A DNA stretch of 12,141 nt. Origin: Flavobacteriaceae bacterium. Its GTDB lineage: Bacteria; Bacteroidota; Bacteroidia; Flavobacteriales; Flavobacteriaceae. Every line of letters begins with the position of its first letter. Position 1 is the stretch's first letter. The position numbers were made by a program, and so were the translations under genes. The stretch spans positions 1-12,141 of the forward strand of contig CANHBE010000054.1 of the NCBI GenBank assembly GCA_947458575.1. The letters are read 5' to 3'. The notes below the pieces were generated by a model that was given only the letters and a program-made list of their open reading frames with translations, ran no database searches and was not told where the DNA came from. Positions 1-7,228 of this stretch are shown piece after piece.

Positions 1-312
1 AAAGAAAATGAAGATTTAACTTTAGGTTCCATAAGAGTGCTTACATCAAAATATCAAGTATTTTTGAATGATCAAGAGGTAGTATTTACACAACGTGAAT
101 TCGAATTACTGAGTTATTTGATAAAAAACAAAGGAACGGTATGTACGAGAAATCAGATAATTGAAGATGTATGGGACATTCATTTCGATTATGATACCGG
201 CGTAATTGATGTCTTTATGAATGCGATCAGGAAAAAGTTAAATCTCAATAAAGATCAAGATCTTATTCGTACCATTCGAGGTGTCGGTTATATGGCTAAT
301 GAAGTAAATTGA
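1..312 (+). CDS. OmpR/PhoB-family response regulator, C-terminal DNA-binding domain (5' end outside window)
   Basis: The reading frame is open from base 1 and ends at TGA 310-312, so only about 103 C-terminal residues are visible and the receiver domain lies before the window. The visible part is a winged-helix effector domain. It has a recognition region like FTQREFELLSYLI, then an R-N-Q-I-I-E-D-V-W stretch, then VDVFMNAIRKKL-type spacing (here IDVFMNAIRKKL), and ends with the family signature RTIRGVGYM. A GTG at base 37 could be read as a start, but the frame continues upstream with typical linker sequence (DLTLGSIRV), so 37 is not the real start. The kinase gene begins 4 bases after the stop, so the two are almost certainly one operon and a cognate pair. 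The target genes are unknown. Confidence 0.93.
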   Translation, partial: KENEDLTLGSIRVLTSKYQVFLNDQEVVFTQREFELLSYLIKNKGTVCTRNQIIEDVWDIHFDYDTGVIDVFMNAIRKKLNLNKDQDLIRTIRGVGYMANEVN

Positions 313-316
313 TAAT

Positions 317-1702
317 ATGGTTTCATTTTCCTACAAAAATAGAATTGCGTTTAACTATATTCTCAGCACTGCGCTATTGATATCTATCGTTTTTGTGGTA
401 TTATTTCAAATTATTAAGCACAATGTTAATAGTCATATCAATTTCAATATTCAAGAGGAAATAAAGAAACATATTGATGAAGTTGAAATCGATATGAATA
501 AATCGTATCTGATTCAGGTTGATCAATGGCGGGCTCGTGAACATAATACGGTGAATGTCAATCCGGTCTTCGTGCAATTTTTAGATTGTAACAACGAATT
601 GATTGACAAGTCTCCTAATTTGAAAGGTCTTCAATTGAAACTGTATCCTCCCGAGCAAAATAACAAGAATATTGACACCTATTTGAACAATCAGCCAATT
701 CGGCAAGTGCAAGTGCCAATTTATGATAAGAAAGAGCAGGTTGGTTATTTGTTTATTGCAATTTCACTTGAGGATAGCATGGTGATTCTCGAAAAGCTTA
801 AGAATATTTTATTGATTTCATTTCCATTAATCTTAGTGGTCCTTTTTTTTATTGCGCGATTAATCGCCGGCAGGAGTATCAAGCCAGTCAAAATGATTAC
901 AGAAACTTCCGGGAGAATTACACGGGATACATTAAATGATAGAATCAAATTGCCACAACATAAGGATGAACTTTATGTGCTCTCTCGCACGATCAACGAG
1001 TTGTTGGATCGAATCGAAAGTGCCGTTGAACGTGAAAAGCAGTTTACCTCGGACGCATCACATGAATTGAGAACGCCATTGGCAGTGTTGAAAGGCACTT
1101 TGGAGGTTTTGATTAGAAAGCCCAGAACACAGGCGGAATACCAAGAGAAAATTACTTTTTGTGTGAAAGAAGTTGACCGTTTAAATCAGCTAGTTGATGA
1201 ACTATTGCTCTTGGCACGATTTGAAAATCAAAAAGTAAACCTCAAGCAAAATATGGTTTTCTTAAATGCATCAATACTCGATATTTTAGCACTTCATTCC
1301 CAGAGTATTAGTGATAAGAAACTCAACATCATTACTGATTTGGATCGAGACTATTACATCAAATCAGACGATTATTTGGTCAATATCGTTCTTGGAAACA
1401 TAATTTCAAATGCTATAAAGTACACAGAAATTGGCGGACAGATTAGTATTCGGTTTCTAGATGAGACTGATAAGTTAATTTGTATGATTTCAGACACCGG
1501 CATCGGCATTGCAAAAAGTGACGTTAGCAAGGTTATGAATCCTTTTTATCGAGCGCAAGCATACAACCATCCTGAAATTAAAGGAGTTGGATTAGGATTG
1601 TCAATTGTAAATAGACTCTGCAGTTTGCTCCAAATCGGATTTCGACTTGATAGTGAAATTGAAAAAGGAACCATCGTTTATCTGGAATTTTCCAAAAAAT
1701 GA
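317..1702 (+). CDS. Sensor histidine kinase of a two-component system
   Basis: This is an inner-membrane sensor kinase of 461 residues, of the usual length for the class. TM1 is about residues 10-33, followed by a periplasmic sensor region of about 130 residues with no domain I recognise. TM2 is about 164-184, then a HAMP linker (about 186-240). The HisKA helix contains SHELRTPL with the phospho-accepting His249. The HATPase domain has the N box with Asn365 (NIISNAIKYT), the G1 box DTGIGI (Asp393) and the G2 box GVGLGL (Gly423-Gly427). All catalytic motifs are intact, so the protein should be active. It starts with ATG 4 bases after the response regulator stop, which supports co-transcription and pairing. 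The architecture resembles ArlS/CusS-type kinases, but the stimulus cannot be read from the sequence. The iron/manganese transporter gene downstream is suggestive only. Confidence 0.93.
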   Translation: MVSFSYKNRIAFNYILSTALLISIVFVVLFQIIKHNVNSHINFNIQEEIKKHIDEVEIDMNKSYLIQVDQWRAREHNTVNVNPVFVQFLDCNNELIDKSPNLKGLQLKLYPPEQNNKNIDTYLNNQPIRQVQVPIYDKKEQVGYLFIAISLEDSMVILEKLKNILLISFPLILVVLFFIARLIAGRSIKPVKMITETSGRITRDTLNDRIKLPQHKDELYVLSRTINELLDRIESAVEREKQFTSDASHELRTPLAVLKGTLEVLIRKPRTQAEYQEKITFCVKEVDRLNQLVDELLLLARFENQKVNLKQNMVFLNASILDILALHSQSISDKKLNIITDLDRDYYIKSDDYLVNIVLGNIISNAIKYTEIGGQISIRFLDETDKLICMISDTGIGIAKSDVSKVMNPFYRAQAYNHPEIKGVGLGLSIVNRLCSLLQIGFRLDSEIEKGTIVYLEFSKK

Positions 1703-1721
1703 AGTCGCTAATGATACTAAT

Positions 1722-1729
1722 TATATTTG
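1722..1729 (+). promoter_or_regulatory. Candidate -7 promoter element before the VIT-family gene
   Basis: TATATTTG fits the Bacteroidota sigma-A -7 consensus TAnnTTTG exactly and sits 25 bases before the ATG at 1755. It lies in the 52-base gap after the kinase gene. No convincing TTG -33 element is seen at the expected distance, so the site is tentative. If real, the transporter gene can be expressed separately from the two-component operon. Confidence 0.4.
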
Positions 1730-1754
1730 TTATTAATTTAAAGTATTCTTAACC

Positions 1755-2870
1755 ATGGACTTAACCAAGTTAAAGCAGCAACTTCAAACAGAAGTGGACA
1801 CTTCATTTTTGTACGCAAGTATCGCAGGGATTCAAACCGATCAAAATTTGAAACGGGTCCTAGAAAGTCTTTCCGATATCGAGAAAAATCACGCTAATCA
1901 TCTTCTTCAGAAGATTCTAATATCAGACCCAAACTGGCAAATGCCTGACGCTTCATCGAGAGCAAGATTTCAATTGCGCTTGGGAAAAATATTCGGTTAT
2001 GGTTCAATAATTAGTAATCTTTCAGGTATTGAAAAGCAGTTTGCTCAAAACAGTATTCAAAATAAACTGAAACAGGGTGAAAAACCAACCGGATTTGAAC
2101 ACAATCATTTGAATATCATCGAGGCGGTCAATAATAATGCAGCGCTAAATGTTTCGGGTGGATTTTTCTCTAAATTTGAAAGCCGACATAAATCCGTTGG
2201 TGGGAATGCACTTCGAGCCGCTGTCTTAGGAGCAAATGATGGATTGGTATCCAACATGAGTTTGGTGATGGGAGTTGCCGGTGCTGCTGTTTCCAATAAT
2301 ACGATTTTACTAACCGGTGTCGCTGGACTTTTAGCAGGTTCGATTTCTATGGCGATGGGGGAATGGTTGTCAGTGCAAAGTTCACGCGAGTTAAACCAAC
2401 GACAGATCGATCTCGAAATGGAGGAACTAGACGCTTCACCGGAGGAGGAAAAAAAAGAATTAGTATTGTTGTATCAAGCGAAAGGCATGAATGGAGAAGA
2501 AGCACGAAAATTAGCCGAAAAAGTATTTGAAAATCCTGAAACCGCGAAAGAGGCTATTATTAAAGAGGAACTTGGTATTGATCAAGAAGAATTGGGAGGT
2601 TCAGCCTGGGAGGCCGCAATTGCATCCTTTATTTTGTTTGCAATTGGTGCAATAATCCCGTTATATCCTTTCTTAGTTTGGGATGGTAATCATGCAATTT
2701 ATTTAAGTCTTGGTAGTTCCGTAATCGGATTATTTGCTATTGGCGCAGCGATTACATTATTAACCGGAAAAGGTGTTTGGTTTTCTGGATTGCGTCAGGT
2801 TATTTTTGGTTTAGCAGCTGCTGCGGTAACTTATGGAATCGGCTCCTTGATCGGAGTACAATTAGCATAA
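1755..2870 (+). CDS. Ferritin-like/VIT1-CCC1 fusion membrane protein (MbfA-like metal transporter)
   Basis: This 371-residue protein has an N-terminal cytoplasmic ferritin/rubrerythrin-like four-helix part (about 1-145) fused to a VIT1/CCC1 membrane part (about 150-371). The first part shows a plausible diiron ligand set: Glu13, Glu43-x-x-His46, Glu93 (least certain) and Glu115-x-x-His118. The VIT part opens with LRAAVLGANDGLVSN, where Asp162 matches the conserved transport aspartate of plant VIT1. It continues with the SMAMGEWLSVQSS segment, then a long acidic cytoplasmic helical region rich in Glu (about 215-280) as in VIT metal-binding domains, then three more hydrophobic segments. Family knowledge: characterised fusions of this type (MbfA) export iron and protect against iron and peroxide stress, while other VIT proteins move Fe2+ or Mn2+. 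The direction and metal are inferred. A DUF2231-like membrane gene follows 32 bases later. Confidence 0.85.
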   Translation: MDLTKLKQQLQTEVDTSFLYASIAGIQTDQNLKRVLESLSDIEKNHANHLLQKILISDPNWQMPDASSRARFQLRLGKIFGYGSIISNLSGIEKQFAQNSIQNKLKQGEKPTGFEHNHLNIIEAVNNNAALNVSGGFFSKFESRHKSVGGNALRAAVLGANDGLVSNMSLVMGVAGAAVSNNTILLTGVAGLLAGSISMAMGEWLSVQSSRELNQRQIDLEMEELDASPEEEKKELVLLYQAKGMNGEEARKLAEKVFENPETAKEAIIKEELGIDQEELGGSAWEAAIASFILFAIGAIIPLYPFLVWDGNHAIYLSLGSSVIGLFAIGAAITLLTGKGVWFSGLRQVIFGLAAAAVTYGIGSLIGVQLA

Positions 2871-2902
2871 TCTATTTTTTTAATAATTTAAATACACATA
2901 TT

Positions 2903-3400
2903 ATGAACGACGCACATTGGCATTTAGTGGTAAATCACTTCCCAATTATTGGGACTATTATTGGATTAGGAATTATTCTATTTGGTCTTATTCGGAAAAA
3001 CAAGACGATTGTCAACGTGGCTTACACGCTGTTTATTGTCGTCTCACTTTTCGGATTTGCAGCCATGAATACCGGAGAAGGAGCAGAAGAAATGGTAGAA
3101 GAACTTCCAAACGTAGGACATCAGGTTATTCATGTACATGAGGAAATCGCTGAAAAATTAGCAGTTATTCTCTACGTATTAGGAGCAGTTTCAATTATTG
3201 GACTTTGGATGAATATGAAGCAACATAAAAAGTCAATTATAGTGACATATTTTGCAACATTTGTAGCTATCATCGCAGTTTTCCTAGCTAAAGAGGTCGG
3301 TACTACCGGAGGAGAAATTCGTCATACCGAGATTAGAAAAGGAAACGCAGCAATGACAGAAATTACAACTGCAGAATCTCAGGGAGAAGATGAAGATTAA
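2903..3400 (+). CDS. DUF2231-like four-helix membrane protein
   Basis: This is a 165-residue protein starting at the ATG at 2903. The frame is open further upstream to 2777, but that part overlaps the VIT gene out of frame and gives non-membrane-like sequence, so 2903 is chosen. Four hydrophobic segments are seen at about 13-30, 38-55, 86-101 and 112-129. The N-terminus reads HWHLVVNHFPI (His5, His7, His12), and a second cluster reads HQVIHVHEE (His73, His77, His79). The segment after TM4 (KEVGTTGGEIRHTEI) resembles the conserved TGxxGGE end of DUF2231 proteins. The acidic tail is probably soluble. The paired histidines near the membrane could bind haem or a metal, but this is inference. It is probably co-transcribed with the ferritin-like/VIT gene 32 bases upstream, and a terminator hairpin follows. 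The function of the family is unknown to me. Confidence 0.75.
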   Translation: MNDAHWHLVVNHFPIIGTIIGLGIILFGLIRKNKTIVNVAYTLFIVVSLFGFAAMNTGEGAEEMVEELPNVGHQVIHVHEEIAEKLAVILYVLGAVSIIGLWMNMKQHKKSIIVTYFATFVAIIAVFLAKEVGTTGGEIRHTEIRKGNAAMTEITTAESQGEDED

Positions 3401-3421
3401 AGAGTAACATTGTTCTAAATC

Positions 3422-3456
3422 AAAAAAGAGAGACTTTCTGGGTTTCTCTTTTTTTT
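3422..3456. terminator. Bidirectional intrinsic terminator between convergent genes
   Basis: An A-rich left arm ending AAAAGAGAGAC pairs with GTTTCTCTTTT across a 7-base loop, with a single G-T wobble. The T run on the right serves the plus-strand transcript, and the A run on the left becomes a U run for the minus-strand transcript. It lies 21 bases after the DUF2231-like stop and directly abuts the stop of the minus-strand transporter, so it can end both transcripts. Confidence 0.85.
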
Positions 3457-5148
3457 CTATACGAGGTACAGAATTAGCAGCTGTGCCAAGAAAATTCTGA
3501 AAATAGTCACTAGTGGATAAACGGTAGCATAGGATTGCGTTGGAACATCAGAATCTACATATCGAGTGCTAAAGGCCAGAGCAGCAGGATCGGTGTAGGT
3601 TCCGCTCATTAAACCGACCAATTGGAAAAAGTTGAGTTTCAATACATATCGACCAACCAAAATCATAAACAGCAATGGAATAATGGTAATCAAACAACCA
3701 TAAAGCATCCAAAGCCAACCATTATAATGGATAAAATTGGAATAGAACTTTTCACCGGCATGAATTCCAACCGCTGCAAAAAACATACATATGCCCATGT
3801 CTTTCATAAAGTAAACGGCTCCGGTATTGATATAAGAATGAATTACCCCAATTCCACCATAACGACTTATAAACAAAGCCGTTAGCAGTGGTCCGGCAGC
3901 AAATCCCAATTTGATTGGAACGGGAAGCGTTGGGATAAATATCGGTATTGAACCAACTGCAATTCCGATGATTAATCCACCAAAAAGTGATAAGAAATCG
4001 GGTTCCAAAAGTTTTTTTTCTGAATTGCCAATCACTTTTTCTGCCTCGCTGATAGCCTCCCGATTACCGACCACTCTGAGCTTATCACCATAATTGAGGC
4101 GCAACTGTGGATTGGCCAATAGTTCCATCCCCGAACGATAAACACGGGTAACTTTCAAGTCGAATTTGTTGTAAAGATCAAGTTCAGCAAGTGTTTTATG
4201 TGCAGCGGAAGCTTTTGTAACAAAGATATTTTTAGTGGTCACATCTTGCTCAGACTCTATAAAGAGATCGGTAGATTCTTTTCCGACTTTGGAGATAAAG
4301 TCACTAACATTTTTTGGACTTCCCACGACCATGAGTACATCCTTTCTCATAATTTTCGTATCTAACGAAGGTGAAAAAACAATCACTGATCCACTGTGTT
4401 TGATTCGCGATATGATAATATCTTTGGTACCTAATTCTTTAAAAATTTGATAAATGCTTTTTCCCTCCAAGATTTCATTGTTTACTCGGCATTTCGTGTG
4501 AATAATGGTTGAATTATCTTGTTGTGTTTGTTCGGTCAGATTTTGTTTTTCTTTTTCGAAATCAATTTTCATCAATGATTTTGCACCTATAATTGTCACA
4601 ATGATTCCAAATACTCCAAGCGGATAAGTTATCGCATAAGCAATGGCCGGATCATCAAATATTCTCGAAGATACATGCAATTGAATTTCCTGTAATGTAG
4701 ATTTTGCAGCACCTAATCCAGGTGTGTTGGTTACCGCCCCAGACATTAATCCTACAGCATTTTCTATGGAAATATCCGTAAATTTAAAAATTGCATAAGT
4801 AGTCAAACCTCCCAAAAAGACGGTTGAAATAGCCAAAACATTAAACTTCAGTCCTTCCTTTTTGAATGATGAAAAAAATGATGGTCCAACTTGTATTCCG
4901 ATTGCATATACAAATAAGATTAGCCCGAAGTCACGCACAAAAATCAATAGGTCAGCTTCAATTCGGTAACCAAAGTGACCTAATAAGAGTCCGACAAAAA
5001 GAACCGCTGATACACCAAGTGAAATGTTACCAAGGCGCAATCGTCCTACCAGAAAACCAAGACTGATTGTTAGTAGCAAAGCGATTAAAGAGTGAGTTAT
5101 ATCAGGTGTGTCACTGGGCGAGAATAAAGAATAGAACCAATTCATCAT
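3457..5148 (-). CDS. AspT/YidE/YbjL-type transporter with two RCK_C (TrkA-C) domains
   Basis: This 563-residue inner-membrane protein has the full architecture of the aspartate:alanine exchanger (AAE) family. A membrane half (about 18-190) carries the motif GAVTNTPGLGAA at 137-148. Two RCK_C/TrkA-C domains follow in the central cytoplasmic loop (about 215-290 and 303-377). A second membrane half (about 385-563) carries the matching motif SGTYTDPAALAF at 515-526. The two motif copies show the inverted-duplication design of the family, and length is normal at about 560. Family knowledge: AspT of Tetragenococcus exchanges aspartate for alanine, but most members (YidE, YbjL) have unproven substrates and the RCK_C domains probably sense a ligand. 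The gene is transcribed alone, facing away from pckA. Translation starts at one of two adjacent ATG codons, and the first (5148) is used here. Confidence 0.9.
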   Translation of the reverse strand: MMNWFYSLFSPSDTPDITHSLIALLLTISLGFLVGRLRLGNISLGVSAVLFVGLLLGHFGYRIEADLLIFVRDFGLILFVYAIGIQVGPSFFSSFKKEGLKFNVLAISTVFLGGLTTYAIFKFTDISIENAVGLMSGAVTNTPGLGAAKSTLQEIQLHVSSRIFDDPAIAYAITYPLGVFGIIVTIIGAKSLMKIDFEKEKQNLTEQTQQDNSTIIHTKCRVNNEILEGKSIYQIFKELGTKDIIISRIKHSGSVIVFSPSLDTKIMRKDVLMVVGSPKNVSDFISKVGKESTDLFIESEQDVTTKNIFVTKASAAHKTLAELDLYNKFDLKVTRVYRSGMELLANPQLRLNYGDKLRVVGNREAISEAEKVIGNSEKKLLEPDFLSLFGGLIIGIAVGSIPIFIPTLPVPIKLGFAAGPLLTALFISRYGGIGVIHSYINTGAVYFMKDMGICMFFAAVGIHAGEKFYSNFIHYNGWLWMLYGCLITIIPLLFMILVGRYVLKLNFFQLVGLMSGTYTDPAALAFSTRYVDSDVPTQSYATVYPLVTIFRIFLAQLLILYLV

Positions 5149-5176
5149 AATAAAAAGACGCTTGAGTTTGCATTGA

Positions 5177-5184
5177 CAAAATTA
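5177..5184 (-). promoter_or_regulatory. Candidate -7 promoter element for the AspT-type gene
   Basis: On the minus strand the sequence reads TAATTTTG, an exact match to the Bacteroidota TAnnTTTG element, ending 28 bases before the ATG at 5148. I see no clear TTG -33 element 17-23 bases further upstream, so confidence is moderate. Confidence 0.4.
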
Positions 5185-5293
5185 GTCTTTCTTGTTGGTT
5201 GATTGATGATAATTGTCAGTATAAAAGCCTGTAAATCATTAAAAAGAGAGAAAACGATTTCGTAAGTTTTTGTAAATTATGACAAATATCAGT

Positions 5294-5322
5294 TCTGTTA
5301 TCCATAGAAAATGTGAACTTTG
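5294..5322 (+). promoter_or_regulatory. Weak candidate promoter for pckA
   Basis: GAACTTTG at 5315-5322 matches the Bacteroidota TAnnTTTG -7 element except for the first base. A TCTG at 5294-5297 lies 17 bases upstream as a one-mismatch TTTG -33 element. A transcript starting near 5329 would have a leader of about 35 bases before the ATG at 5364. Both boxes are imperfect, so this is tentative. Confidence 0.3.
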
Positions 5323-5363
5323 GATTAGAAAATATGAGTCAATAACGAATTTAAAGAAACACA

Positions 5364-6986
5364 ATGAAAAACATCAGATTAATTCAAGAGTTACACGATT
5401 TAGGAATCACCGGATACCATGAAGTTTCGCATAATCCATCATACGAAGAACTGTTTCAGGCAGAGGTTTCTCATCAACGAAAAGGATATGAAAAAGGCGC
5501 TTTGACAGATACTGGTGCTGTGGCTGTGAAAACCGGAATTTTTACCGGGCGTTCGCCAAAGGATCGTTATATTGTGAAAGATGATATCACGGAAGATACA
5601 ATCTATTGGGATGACAAAGTAAATTTTCCGACAACAAAAGAGGTTTGGGATGACCTCAAAAGTATTGTGTTAAATCAACTTTCTACTTCAAAAAAACTGT
5701 ATGTTGTTGATGCATTTTGTGGCACAAATACGGACACACGTCTGAAAGTTCGTTTTATTATGGAAGTTGCTTGGCAAGCTCATTTTGTGACCAATATGTT
5801 TATTCGACCCTCAATTTACGAATTAGACACTTTCGGTAAACCTGATTTTATTGTCATGAATGGCTCTAAAGCTACTAACCCGAATTGGAAGGAGCACGGA
5901 TTAAACTCTGAGAATTTCGTCTTGTTTAATTTGACAGAGAAAATTCAAATCATTGGCGGTACTTGGTATGGCGGCGAAATGAAAAAAGGAATGTTTGCCA
6001 TGATGAACTATTATCTTCCATTACGCGGCATGGCTTCAATGCACTGTTCAGCAAATGTGGGTGAAAAGGGCGATGTAGCTATCTTTTTCGGATTATCAGG
6101 AACAGGGAAGACCACATTATCGGCTGATCCTAAGCGTTATCTAATTGGAGATGACGAGCATGGTTGGGATGATAACGGTGTTTTCAATTATGAGGGAGGA
6201 TGCTATGCAAAAGTTATTGACTTGAGTGAGGAGAACGAACCTGACATTTGGAGAGCGATTAAACGAGATGCCCTATTAGAGAATGTCATCGTTAACGAGT
6301 ATGGCGAAGTTGATTACTACGATCATTCCATTACGGAAAACTCGAGAGTGTCTTATCCGATATATCACATTAATAAAATTGTCTTGCCTTCAAAAGCTGG
6401 TCATGCCAAGAAAATAATCTACTTGTCTGCAGATGCTTTTGGTGTTTTGCCTCCAGTATCTATATTAAATGATGATCAAGCTCAGTATCACTTCCTTTGT
6501 GGTTACACTTCCAAACTAGCAGGAACAGAACGCGGAATTACTGAGCCGCAACCTTCTTTTTCTCCCGCTTTTGGCGAAGCATTCCTGACTTTGCATCCAA
6601 CAATGTATTCTAAAACTTTGATCGCGAAGATGAAAGAACATGGTGCCAAAGCTTATTTGGTGAATACTGGCTGGAATGGCACTGGTAAGCGAATTTCCTT
6701 GAAAAATACGCGAGCGATCATAGACGCTATTATTGATGGAACGATTGATAACGTGCCTACCGACAATGTTCCATTTTTGAACTTAACGTTTCCTACCTCT
6801 TTGCCCAATGTTACCGAAAATATTCTTGATCCACGTAAGACATACAAGGACGTCAAGGATTGGGAAACTAAAGCACTTGATTTAGCAAAACGCTATATCA
6901 AAAATTTTGAGCAATATACTGATACGGAAGAAGGCAAACGTCTTATTTCTGCTGGACCGCAGCTGAGTACATCTCAATTCGTTTAG
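5364..6986 (+). CDS. pckA: Phosphoenolpyruvate carboxykinase (ATP)
   Basis: This cytoplasmic enzyme converts oxaloacetate and ATP to phosphoenolpyruvate, CO2 and ADP, the first committed step of gluconeogenesis. In some fermenting bacteria it runs in reverse. The protein has 540 residues, the standard length for the ATP-type enzyme. Visible motifs are GRSPKDRYIVKD near the N-terminus (substrate-binding Arg), the phosphate-binding loop GLSGTGKTT at 243-251 with Lys249, and the metal/kinase-2 segment IGDDEHGWD with Asp263 and Asp264. The conserved ENSRVSYP segment follows, and GYTSKLAGTERG lies further on. All catalytic motifs look intact. The ATP-type P-loop and overall length separate it from GTP-type PckG. 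It is transcribed alone, divergent from the transporter, and ends at a 14-bp hairpin. Confidence 0.97.
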   Translation: MKNIRLIQELHDLGITGYHEVSHNPSYEELFQAEVSHQRKGYEKGALTDTGAVAVKTGIFTGRSPKDRYIVKDDITEDTIYWDDKVNFPTTKEVWDDLKSIVLNQLSTSKKLYVVDAFCGTNTDTRLKVRFIMEVAWQAHFVTNMFIRPSIYELDTFGKPDFIVMNGSKATNPNWKEHGLNSENFVLFNLTEKIQIIGGTWYGGEMKKGMFAMMNYYLPLRGMASMHCSANVGEKGDVAIFFGLSGTGKTTLSADPKRYLIGDDEHGWDDNGVFNYEGGCYAKVIDLSEENEPDIWRAIKRDALLENVIVNEYGEVDYYDHSITENSRVSYPIYHINKIVLPSKAGHAKKIIYLSADAFGVLPPVSILNDDQAQYHFLCGYTSKLAGTERGITEPQPSFSPAFGEAFLTLHPTMYSKTLIAKMKEHGAKAYLVNTGWNGTGKRISLKNTRAIIDAIIDGTIDNVPTDNVPFLNLTFPTSLPNVTENILDPRKTYKDVKDWETKALDLAKRYIKNFEQYTDTEEGKRLISAGPQLSTSQFV

Positions 6987-7010
6987 TCGGATTTTGTTAT
7001 TGTAGATTTA

Positions 7011-7048
7011 AAAATCTGCCTGAAGTTTAGCTATTTCAGGCAGATTTT
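7011..7048 (+). terminator. Perfect 14-bp hairpin after pckA, probable terminator
   Basis: AAAATCTGCCTGAA (7011-7024) and TTCAGGCAGATTTT (7035-7048) pair perfectly around a 10-base loop, 24 bases after the pckA stop. The last four stem bases are T, but no long T tract follows. It may act as a terminator by means of the arm's own U residues, or mainly as a 3'-end stabiliser of the pckA message. Confidence 0.7.
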
Positions 7049-7075
7049 AAATTCTATAAAATTTGGAAGCCATTT

Positions 7076-7108
7076 TTTGATTGTTTTTTTACTGATTGGT
7101 TAGATTTT
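7076..7108 (+). promoter_or_regulatory. Weak candidate distal promoter of the esterase-peptidase-ligase operon
   Basis: TTTG at 7076-7079 followed after 21 bases by TAGATTTT at 7101-7108 (one mismatch to TAnnTTTG) has the spacing of a Bacteroidota housekeeping promoter. It would leave a leader of about 110 bases. The region is very AT-rich, so a chance match is quite possible. Confidence 0.25.
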
Positions 7109-7182
7109 AAAACAAATTTTCCAATTCATTTAAAAGTTGCGTAATAAACGTATTCTTTCTTTTATTTAAAAAATCAAAAAAC

Positions 7183-7190
7183 TATATTTA
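7183..7190 (+). promoter_or_regulatory. Weak candidate proximal -7 element of the same operon
   Basis: TATATTTA matches TAnnTTTG except for the last base and lies 38 bases before the ATG at 7229, a normal leader length. No TTG -33 element is evident. It is an alternative to the distal candidate. Either way, the gap between the pckA hairpin and 7229 holds nothing else I can recognise. Confidence 0.25.
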
Positions 7191-7228
7191 CTTTTTAAAC
7201 CTATTGAAGAAGTATAGATTATACAATT

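Larger units (their letters stand above)
5149..5363. other. Divergent intergenic region between AspT-type gene and pckA
   Basis: These 215 AT-rich bases hold the promoters for both divergent genes. Besides the two candidate promoter elements listed separately, I see no strong inverted repeat, small gene or riboswitch. A regulator-binding site would be expected for pckA, but none can be named from sequence alone. Confidence 0.6.

Noticed and set aside
37..312. Stand-alone DNA-binding protein starting at GTG 37
   Set aside because: The frame is open to base 1 with linker-like sequence, so this is the C-terminal part of a response regulator cut by the window.
2777..2902. Upstream extension of the DUF2231-like gene to a start inside the VIT gene
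   Set aside because: It overlaps the well-supported VIT reading frame, gives sequence unlike the family, and the ATG at 2903 starts exactly at the conserved HWHLVVNHFP region.
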